Of a stretch of DNA of 63,740 nt, positions 15,639-22,900 are shown one piece after another (positions within the stretch are counted from its first letter, which is position 1; each line of letters opens with the position of its first letter). The position numbers and the translations under genes were made by a program. Origin of the DNA: an uncultured Clostridia bacterium (GTDB lineage Bacteria; Bacillota; Clostridia; Oscillospirales; Oscillospiraceae). The notes below the pieces were generated by a model. That model ran no database searches. It had not been told where the DNA came from and saw nothing but the letters and a program-made list of their open reading frames with translations. The stretch covers positions 1-63,740 of the forward strand of contig CAMVTO010000013.1 in the NCBI GenBank assembly GCA_947170435.1. Direction: 5' to 3'.

Positions 15639-16199
15639 ATGGCAAAAGGAAAGAACAAGAAGAAACTCTCAAAGAGTGCGAAGAAGAACACCACCGTTAT
15701 GGAAAAGACGCAAGAGGCTGCTCCTGTTATGGTGGCTGAAACAGAGGGAGCGCCCGTCGCTCCGGATGAGAAACCGGCGAAGGTGGAAGCTCCGGTCGTG
15801 ACCGTCGAGGAGCCGAAAGCAGGGAAGAAAGCCCCTGCGAAGGCTGTAAAGAAAGCCGCGCCCAAGAAAGCGGTTAAGGTCGAAAAAGAAGAAAAGAAAG
15901 AAGCGGCTGCGGAAGCGAAAAAGCGCGGTCCCAAGCCCAAGACCGAGGCGCAAAAAGCGGAGGACGCCAAAAAGCGCGCGGAGTTGAAGAAGGCGGCGGC
16001 CAATATGGTACCGGAGATGTTCCTCCAGTATCAGGGCGGCGAGGTGAAGCTGGATGCGGTGGTGGAGAAGGCGAAGGACGCCTTCAAAGCGGATCACAAG
16101 CGCACGCCGATTGTGAGTTTAAAGATGTATCTTAAGCCCGAGGATAACGCGGCTTACTACGTCATTAACGAGACGAGCGCCGGAAAGGTGGATATGTAA
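15639..16199 (+). CDS. DUF6465-like protein with lysine/alanine-rich histone-like tail
   Basis: 186 residues, starting MAKGKNKKKLSKSAKK with GGAGGAG upstream. Roughly the first 120 residues are low complexity and very rich in K, A, E and P (APAKAVKKAAPKKAVKVEKE), reminiscent of histone H1-like tails. The C-terminal 65 residues are folded (MVPEMFLQYQGGEVKLDAVVEKAKDAF, SLKMYLKPEDNAAYYVINETSAG). This fits the DUF6465 family as I remember it. The basic tail suggests nucleic-acid binding; function is not known. It has its own promoter and is followed directly by the tyrosine recombinase gene. Confidence 0.7.
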   Translation: MAKGKNKKKLSKSAKKNTTVMEKTQEAAPVMVAETEGAPVAPDEKPAKVEAPVVTVEEPKAGKKAPAKAVKKAAPKKAVKVEKEEKKEAAAEAKKRGPKPKTEAQKAEDAKKRAELKKAAANMVPEMFLQYQGGEVKLDAVVEKAKDAFKADHKRTPIVSLKMYLKPEDNAAYYVINETSAGKVDM

Positions 16200-16229
16200 G
16201 GCTGGTTTCGTAAAGCCCCGATAATCACG

Positions 16230-16278
16230 CATGATATAATTTCCATTTACCCATTTTGGAAAAGGAGATTATATCATG
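16230..16278 (+). promoter_or_regulatory. 5' hairpin enclosing the recombinase ribosome site and start codon
   Basis: CATGATATAA (16230-16239) is a perfect 10-bp inverted repeat of TTATATCATG (16269-16278), whose last three bases are the recombinase ATG. An inner TTTCC/GGAAA pair (16240-16244 with 16258-16262) strengthens the stem. AAGGAG lies inside. In RNA this would hide the start codon; as DNA the dyad could be an operator. Confidence 0.55.
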
Positions 16279-17112
16279 CTTTTTATTTCAGATTCATCCA
16301 TTCAAAAGTTCGCCCTTTCCCTCGCGGAGCGGGAGTACAGTCCCGCCACGATCACCAAATACGCCCACGACCTGCGCCTGCTCATGGAGTACGCCCAGTC
16401 GGGCATCCCGGACAAGGCGGCGCTGGTGGGGTTCCGCGCTTACCTCACGGAGCGGGGCTACGCGCCGTCCAGCGTCAATTCCATCCTCGGCGCGGTCAAC
16501 CTGTTCCTTGCGTTTTCCGGCTTGGACTGGCGCCTCAAATACCTGCGGGTCCAGCACAAGACCTTTCTGCCAGCCGACCGTGAGCTGTCCCACAAGGAAT
16601 ATGAGCGCATGGCACACACCGCCGAACAGCGCGGCGATACCCGCCTTGCCCTGCTGGTGCAGACGCTCTGCGCCCTCGGATTGCGCGTGAGCGAGCTAAA
16701 GGCGGTCACCGTGGAGCGCCTGCAAAGCGGCGAAGCCACCATCCAGAACAAGGGCAAGCTGCGGACGATTCTTATGCCCGACGTGCTGTGCAAAAAGCTG
16801 CAAGCCTACTGCGAGGCGCGGGGCATCACAAGCGGCAGTGTGTTCGTCACCCGGACGGGTAAGCCCCTCGACCGCTCGAACATCTGGAAGATGCTCAAAA
16901 AGCTGGCGGAGGCGGCGCGGGTAGCGGCGAAGAAGGTCTTTCCCCACAACCTCCGCCACCTGTTCGCCCGGACGCACTACGCGAAGTTCAAGGACATTGT
17001 GCGGCTTGCCGATATTCTCGGACACAGCAGCATCGAAACGACCCGCATCTACACCGCCCGGAGTGGGCAAGAAGAAAGGCGGCAGCTCGGACAGCTCCGC
17101 CTTGTTTTGTAA
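16276..17112 (+). CDS. tyrosine recombinase (phage integrase/Xer-like), probable DNA invertase
   Basis: 278 residues, complete. An N-terminal SAM-like core-binding domain (about 5-90) precedes the catalytic domain with the full active-site set: R137 in GLRVSEL, K159/K161 in QNKGKLR, H224 and R227 in HNLRHLF, H250 in LGHSS and Y259 in TRIYT. These enzymes cut and rejoin DNA through the tyrosine. The gene ends one base before a 25-bp sequence that recurs inverted 220 bp downstream, upstream of the adhesin genes. This suggests a local inversion function rather than element integration, for which serine recombinases are present. Its start codon lies in a hairpin, hinting at tight control. AAGGAG ribosome site at 16262-16267. 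Confidence 0.9.
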   Translation: MLFISDSSIQKFALSLAEREYSPATITKYAHDLRLLMEYAQSGIPDKAALVGFRAYLTERGYAPSSVNSILGAVNLFLAFSGLDWRLKYLRVQHKTFLPADRELSHKEYERMAHTAEQRGDTRLALLVQTLCALGLRVSELKAVTVERLQSGEATIQNKGKLRTILMPDVLCKKLQAYCEARGITSGSVFVTRTGKPLDRSNIWKMLKKLAEAARVAAKKVFPHNLRHLFARTHYAKFKDIVRLADILGHSSIETTRIYTARSGQEERRQLGQLRLVL

Positions 17113-17113
17113 G

Positions 17114-17138
17114 TACAACAGACTGTGCATTATGTGGT
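17114..17138 (+). repeat. left inverted repeat (IRL) of the putative invertible segment
   Basis: 25-bp arm starting TACAACAGACTGTGCA and ending TATGTGGT. It matches the reverse complement of 17359-17383 at 24 of 25 positions, with a single A/T difference at position 17. It starts one base after the recombinase stop codon. Within the arm, imperfect inverted half-sites (ACCACATA and ACAACAGA read outward-in, 6 of 8 alike) flank an 8-bp centre, as in tyrosine-recombinase core sites. Confidence 0.85.
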
Positions 17139-17358
17139 GATTACATAGTTTAAGATACTATATAATAGCAGAAGAGCGCCAAAAAAACAACGCCGATTTT
17201 GTAAAATATTGGTGACTTCGGTGTATTTCGGGCAGATATTGTTGCCGGATTGCCTGTTTTAGCGCCATCCGGCTTTTGCCATATCCGATTGTTTCAGCAT
17301 TGTGTGGTGTTCTCTCCGGCTTTTCGTGGTCGTTCAGGCATGATGCCGCACTGCGTTT
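17139..17358. other. putative invertible DNA segment (phase-variation switch), 220 bp
   Basis: The segment between the two 25-bp arms has no convincing gene. It is AT-rich at its left end, with a TATAAT on the plus strand (17161-17166) and an overlapping minus-strand promoter. It also holds a short stem, CCGGAT (17245-17250) with ATCCGG (17267-17272). Size and position, between a recombinase gene and a surface-protein operon, match known promoter-inversion switches. Confidence 0.7.
17162..17190 (-). promoter_or_regulatory. promoter candidate inside the invertible segment, facing the recombinase in this orientation
   Basis: On the minus strand TTGTTT (complement of 17185-17190) and TATTAT (complement of 17162-17167) are 17 bp apart. 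On the plus strand the same patch holds a perfect TATAAT (17161-17166) but no good -35. As assembled, the better promoter points away from the adhesin genes; inversion would place it about 70 bases before the leader ORF, pointing at them. Direction is therefore not settled. Confidence 0.45.
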
Positions 17359-17383
17359 ACCACATATTGCACAGTCTGTTGTA
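17359..17383 (-). repeat. right inverted repeat (IRR) of the putative invertible segment
   Basis: Inverted copy of 17114-17138, 24 of 25 positions identical; ends with CTGTTGTA. The similarity stops abruptly on both sides, so the arms are exactly 25 bp. It lies 28 bases before the leader ORF. Confidence 0.85.
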
Positions 17384-17411
17384 TTGCGACAACGGCGCAG
17401 GAGGAAACCAC

Positions 17412-17552
17412 ATGAACTTCACACAAGCGAAACGCCCCAAGGCGGGCCACGCGCCCCATCCGCCGCCACACAGAGAGGCCCTCGTATTCGCATATGCGAA
17501 TACGGTTTTCGGGTTCCCGAAAACCGATGCCCTTCTGCATCTCAAACCGTAA
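17412..17552 (+). CDS. 46-aa leader ORF upstream of the adhesin operon
   Basis: ATG at 17412 with a strong AGGAGG (17399-17404) at 7 bases. The product starts MNFTQAKRPKAGHAPHPPPH and has no signal peptide or known domain. Its last half is encoded by two perfect palindromes (17483-17504 and 17504-17525), unusual for coding DNA. It may therefore be a translated leader acting on RNA structure rather than a functional protein. It lies just outside the right arm of the switch and 43 bases before the first surface-protein gene. Confidence 0.5.
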   Translation: MNFTQAKRPKAGHAPHPPPHREALVFAYANTVFGFPKTDALLHLKP

Positions 17553-17577
17553 ACAATCGCCGCCCGGACAGGCGGCG
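17483..17577 (+). promoter_or_regulatory. tandem palindromes in the adhesin-operon leader
   Basis: Three hairpins follow each other: a perfect 22-bp palindrome centred on CGCATATGCG (17483-17504), GGTTTTCGGG with CCCGAAAACC (17504-17525, 2-base loop), and CGCCGCC with GGCGGCG (17558-17577). None is followed by a T run, so simple termination is unlikely. RNA stability, attenuation or protein binding are possible. Confidence 0.6.
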
Positions 17578-17595
17578 TGAAAGGAGACCTTTTCT

Positions 17596-19512
17596 ATGAA
17601 GCACAAAACAAGAACAAAAGCCCTGAGCTGGCTGCTCAGCCTCGCCATGCTGTTTTCGGTGGTGCCGGGGTTGAGTTTGACGGCGTATGCGGATAATACC
17701 GAAACACTGCTCACCACCATTACGGCAACTGGCACAGAGCAGGCCAGCTACAGCGTAGCGAACGTAGCAACCGTTTCGTTCAGTAATTTGCCAAGCTACA
17801 GTTCATATTACATGGCTAACTGGGGATGGTGGGGAACCGGTTGGTCGGCAACCGTCACTCCTGCCGATGGATATACCATCACCAAATGCGTATTCTATGA
17901 CGATACCAATCATACTGCCACGGACAGCGAATCCCCATTTGTGGTAGAAACCACGGAGAGTGATAAGAAGCCGAAAGTAAATGGAGCTTTTATTTATGAT
18001 AGTATTGATTCTCATGGCGTAAAAAAGATTGAGGTATACGGGTATGTCCCAGTCACAGGCGTAGAGCTCTCGCAGACCGAGGTCTCGCTGGGTGTAGGTG
18101 ATTTAGAGATGCTTACTGCCACGGTTTCACCTGAAACTGCAGCAGACAAGAGAGTGAAATGGAGCGTTACCGATGGTACTGGCAAGGTAAAGCTGTATTC
18201 TGATGCAACTTGTACCACCGAAATCAGCACAGCCGCCACCGATACGATGACCGTCTATGTGAAGGCAGAAGCCGCGGGCAGTGCGACTGTCAAGGTGGAG
18301 AGCAATTCGGACAGCACAAAATCCGCCACCTGCGCTGTGACGGTGACGCCGCCTTCCACGTACACCCTCACCATCCCGTCTACGCTGACAGTGGCGAATA
18401 GCGGTTGGAACGCCACGGATGGTATCAGCGCCACGGGCGCGTTGAACAGCGGCAAGAAGCTGACTGTAACCGCCAGCTCTGACAGCGAATTTGCCCTCGT
18501 AAATCAGAACGACAGCACGCAGAAGGTCAGCTACAAGCTGGCAGCTACGTCTACGGACACGGAGGCTACCACCTCGTGGGAGTTCACAGAGCTTTCCAGC
18601 ACCGCAACGACCAAGCCTATGGGCATCATCGTGGAGGATTACAGCTCTATGCCCGCAGGCACCTATCAGGACATCGTGACCTTTACGGCGAAGGTTGAAA
18701 GTGCCGCTGTCACTATCACTGGCATTAAGCTCAATGAGAGCAAAACTACAATTGCCGTTGGCTCGACCGAAACGCTCAGCGTAGAAAACGTCACTCCTTA
18801 CAACGCTACCGACAAGTCTGTGACCTGGAGCAGCGACAACACCGCCGTTGCCACCGTCAATGCTACGACGGGAGAGGTGTCCGGCGTAACCGCAGGTACA
18901 GCAACCATCACTGCCACGGCCAACGACGGCAGCGGCGTGACAGCCACCTGCACCGTCACCGTCATTATTCCCGTTTCCAGCGTTACCATCAACAACGCCC
19001 CCACGGAAGAGCTTTTCGTCAATTCTACGGGAACGCTCACGGCAACCGTTTTGCCCAATAACGCGACGGATAAGACCGTCACATGGTCGAGCAGCGACCC
19101 TGACTATGTGAGTATCAATGCGGAAACAGGAGAATATACGATCATGGGCACAAAGGGCTACGGCTCGGCTACCATCACCGCAACGGCGGGCGATAAAACA
19201 GCAACTTGCACCATCACAGGGAAGGTCACCTATACCTCGTTGAGTGCTGGTACTGTGCTTCATGTTGGAGATACGTTCTATGCTGGGAAGGTTTATTTTG
19301 ACACTAAGATTGCCGTGAGTTTCCAAGATTCCAGTGGAGTGATCACTCTGGTTGAGAACAGTGGATACTATAAATTCAAACGCGGCAGTAATGGTTCAGT
19401 TCCAAATGTTACCAACTGTAAGATCAAGAATAATACCGACGGCATCTATATCGTAAGCGGTTCGGGCACATCCGCTGATAAGTTTACTCTTGCAGTCCAT
19501 ACGACGAATTAA
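17596..19512 (+). CDS. exported protein with Big2 immunoglobulin-like domains
   Basis: 638 residues. A signal peptide covers about residues 1-31 (KALSWLLSLAMLFSVVPGLSL, cleavage near TAYA). After an N-terminal region of unknown fold there are at least three bacterial Ig-like group 2 domains. Each begins in the style VTGVELSQTEVSLGVGD, ITGIKLNESKTTIAVGS and VSSVTINNAPTEELFVNS, and each contains a VTWSSDN-like strand. The C terminus has no SLH, LPXTG or membrane anchor, so it may be secreted or attach to a partner. AAAGGAGACC precedes the ATG. It is the first large gene behind the putative inversion switch and is followed at short spacing by a lipoprotein and the giant adhesin. Confidence 0.85.
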   Translation: MKHKTRTKALSWLLSLAMLFSVVPGLSLTAYADNTETLLTTITATGTEQASYSVANVATVSFSNLPSYSSYYMANWGWWGTGWSATVTPADGYTITKCVFYDDTNHTATDSESPFVVETTESDKKPKVNGAFIYDSIDSHGVKKIEVYGYVPVTGVELSQTEVSLGVGDLEMLTATVSPETAADKRVKWSVTDGTGKVKLYSDATCTTEISTAATDTMTVYVKAEAAGSATVKVESNSDSTKSATCAVTVTPPSTYTLTIPSTLTVANSGWNATDGISATGALNSGKKLTVTASSDSEFALVNQNDSTQKVSYKLAATSTDTEATTSWEFTELSSTATTKPMGIIVEDYSSMPAGTYQDIVTFTAKVESAAVTITGIKLNESKTTIAVGSTETLSVENVTPYNATDKSVTWSSDNTAVATVNATTGEVSGVTAGTATITATANDGSGVTATCTVTVIIPVSSVTINNAPTEELFVNSTGTLTATVLPNNATDKTVTWSSSDPDYVSINAETGEYTIMGTKGYGSATITATAGDKTATCTITGKVTYTSLSAGTVLHVGDTFYAGKVYFDTKIAVSFQDSSGVITLVENSGYYKFKRGSNGSVPNVTNCKIKNNTDGIYIVSGSGTSADKFTLAVHTTN

Positions 19513-19537
19513 GTAAAGCAAGAAAGGTCGTGAGCCT

Positions 19538-19966
19538 ATGAGCCGAAAATCGAATATCCTTGCGGCCTTTCTCGCCCTTGTCCTTGCGCTCCTGCTGACC
19601 GCCTGCAACGCGGGCGGCGACAGAGTGGAGCGGTTCGCGGAGGCCAACCCCGGCAGCGGCGAGAACATCGCCATACCGGGCTATGAGAAACTGAGCTTCG
19701 CGGCGGGCAAGACCGCGCAGACCGTGAATCTTAAAAACCCGCCGGAGAACGCCTGCACCTTCGTCCTCACCCTGACGCTGGAGGACGGCGAAACCATCTG
19801 GACGGGCAAGGCGCTTTCTCCCGGCGAGGCGTTTACCCGCATCACGCTTTCACGGGCGCTGGACGCGGGCGAGTATCCCGCGACGCTCCATTACGACTGC
19901 TTTTCTCTTAACGACAACACCCCGCTCAACGGAGCGGAAATCCAACTGACGATTGAAGTACGATAA
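19538..19966 (+). CDS. lipoprotein, 142 aa
   Basis: Signal peptide with a lipobox: hydrophobic ILAAFLALVLALLLTAC, cysteine at residue 23. The mature part (about 120 residues) looks like a beta-sandwich, with strands such as CTFVLTLTLEDGETIW and YPATLHYDCFSLND. Expected to be anchored to the outer face of the membrane. AGAAAGG lies upstream. Located between two large surface-protein genes in the same operon, so it may help display or assemble them; this is inference. No specific family recognised. Confidence 0.75.
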   Translation: MSRKSNILAAFLALVLALLLTACNAGGDRVERFAEANPGSGENIAIPGYEKLSFAAGKTAQTVNLKNPPENACTFVLTLTLEDGETIWTGKALSPGEAFTRITLSRALDAGEYPATLHYDCFSLNDNTPLNGAEIQLTIEVR

Positions 19967-19999
19967 CCCCAACTACATACAAGAGGTGTGTAAATTAAA

Positions 20000-22900
20000 A
20001 TGAAGAAATTATTGAGCTTCGCCCTTGTGCTGGCCATGCTCGCCGGAATGCTCCCCGGCATGAGCCTGACCGCCAGCGCGACAGACACCCCAACCATAAT
20101 CACGTCACCCGCTACAACGGGCAAAATGACCATTACGCTGACAATCGCCTACAATGTGTCTATCACCGCAGGCGAGAATATGACAAAGACCACGAGCTCC
20201 GGCGCGGAATCACAGGATAACGTGTCCAGTGCGATAACAGATGTGGTCTATACCGCAGACGATGGTTATTATTTTCCAACAGATTACAGCGTTGCCGCTG
20301 TCAACGGAATCTCCATAACCCGTAACGACTACACTCAGATTACGGTGTCCGGAACTCCCTCCGCTGACACGGAAATCACGCTGACCGCGCCGACGCAGAA
20401 GGCTGACATCACCATGACCACGGTTCCCGCAGCCGTCAGCGGTCTCGTCTATTCGGGTGAGGCACAGACGCTTATCACAGCCGGTGTGCCATCGTTTGGC
20501 ACCGTAGTCTATTCGCTGGACGGCGAGAGCTTCAGCGAGGGTCTGCCCCAGGGCACCGACGCCGGCATGTACACGGTGTACTACAAGGTGGAGGGCGATG
20601 ACAGCCACAATGCCTTCAATGTACAGACGTTGAGTGTGACCATCGCCACGACCAAGACCGCGCTGAACAACGCGATCACCGAGGCGGAGACCTATTACAA
20701 CAGCATCAAGGACAGCAACCCTGAGACTGCTGCCACACTCTTAGAGGCTATCAATGCAGCCAAGGCCGTGAAGGACAATTCCGATGCAACACAGGCGCAA
20801 GTGGATAGTGCTAGAACAGCACTTACCACAGCTAAATCAACGGCAGAGCAGGCAGTGCTGACAGAGACTAAGACCGCACTGAGCACCGCCATCACCGGAG
20901 CCGAGACCTATTACAACAGCATCAAGGACAGCAATCCCGAGACTGCCGATACACTCTTAGCGGCTGTCAATGCGGCCAAGTCCGTGAAGGATAATTCCGA
21001 TGCAACACAGGCGCAGGTGGATAGTGCTATAACAGCACTTGCCACAGCTAAATCAACGGCAGAGCAGGCAGTGCTGACAGAGACTAAGACCGCACTGAGC
21101 ACCGCCATCACCGGAGCCGAGACCTATTACAACAGCATCAAGGACAGCAATCCCGAGACTGCTGCTACACTCTTAGAGGCTATCAATGCAGCCAAGGCCG
21201 TGAAGGACAATGCCGACGCCACGCAGACTGAGGTAGAGAATGCTATAACAGCACTTGCATCAGCCAAGACGACGGCAGAAACGGCTGTACTCGACGCGCT
21301 GAAAGATAAAATCAACAAGGCAAGCGAGGGAGAGACCATCACGTTAAACGGTCCCGTAACCGGTCCTATCACCATTCCGACGGGCAAGAAAATCACCCTT
21401 GGCTTAAACGGTCAGACGATAACCGGCGGCGTCACCGTTGCAAACGGCGCAGACCTCACAATTAAGCCAGAAGGCACCATTACAGGTGACATTACAAATA
21501 ACGGTACGCTGACAGTAAACGGCGGCACCTTTAACGGCGATGTGACGAACAACGGAACGCTTACCGTGAACAGCGGTACCTTTGCCAGCGGCAAGACCGT
21601 TACCACCACAACCGAGAATGGCCATACCACCATAAACGGCGGTACATTTAAGGGTAATGTGGCCAGCACCGTGAGCGGAACGACCACCATCAAGGGCGGT
21701 CTGTTCGACAATATGCCTTCCGCAACCGACTCCGGCACCGTCGTATTCCAGGGCGGCTACTACAAGAGCGAGATCGCGTCTGGCGCTGTGACCACCCCGT
21801 ATAAGGCGCAGAGCAAGACGGATCAGACAAAAGCGGAAAGCGATGACAACGCTACCGAAGCCGAGAAAGCGGCATGGGCAAATGACAGCTACACTTATCG
21901 CGTGGTTTGCGTCTACACCGCGCTGACCGTGGACAACGCGCCGACGATCAGCGGCGGGCACAATCCCCCGCAGGTGGGCGACACCCTGACGGCGAACACC
22001 ACTGCTACTGATCTTATCTATCAATGGTATCGCGGGAACGAGGCCATTGAGGGTGCGACAAGTGCCTCTTACACCGCAGTTGCCGCGGATGTAGGCAAGA
22101 CCATCAAGGTCACAGTCACGCAGACCAAGGATGCGGACGGCAATGATTTAACTACGAATAAGCCCACGCAGACATCCGATCCCACGGCGGCGGTCACGCT
22201 TAAAGACAACGCCAACGACGCGCCGACGCTGGCAACCGGCGACGTTGCTCGGGCAAGCACGACCCTTACGGTGAGCACGTCCAAATTCCCGACTGATACA
22301 TACGAGTACAGCAAAGACGGCGGTACAACATGGCAGGCCGGTAACGAATTTACCGGCTTGACGGCTGGCAACTACTATCAGATCGCCGTGCGCGAAAAGG
22401 CGACGGACACCACGGCTGCGGGCGCGGCCTCCAACGTGCTGTCGGTGCGTACTGTTGTCCCGCCCAAGTCCAGCGAGGGGCTGGCGCTGATCGACTACAC
22501 AACGGAGAAGTTCAAGAGTGAAATCAAAGCGAAGGTCAACGGCACGGAGTACACCTATGAGATCAGCTCGACCAACGCTTTTAGCGCCACCATCAGCGGC
22601 GGCGCGGATGTGACTCCCGGATCTACCTACTATATCCGCTACGCGGCGGTCGCGGGCGTCAGCGAGGCCTCCTTGGCGGTTGCGTTCACCGTCCCGCAGC
22701 GCCCCAGCGCCCCTGATCCCAAGCTGTTCACGCCGGTCAATACGACCGCGGCAAGCGCAACGGACGGCAAGATCATCGGCGTGAACGACAAGATGGAATG
22801 GGCCACGACGGAAAACGGCAAATATGACGCTGTGGCAGAAAACGCGACGGAGCTGACCGGCAAGGGCGTCGGTGACTACTACATCCGTTATAAGGCTACG

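Noticed and set aside
16276-17112. Tyrosine recombinase as the integrase of the conjugative element
   Set aside because: It sits in the middle of the cargo next to its own inverted repeats, while three serine-recombinase-family genes occupy the expected position at the element end.
17250-17599. Two rightward frames crossing the right arm of the switch
   Set aside because: No ribosome site; they cross the inverted repeat and the palindromes, and the 46-codon ORF with AGGAGG is better supported.
20654-21301. Possible CRISPR or satellite array
   Set aside because: The repeat unit is 216 bp, in frame with a long coding sequence and lacks short repeats with unique spacers. No CRISPR array or cas gene was seen in the window.
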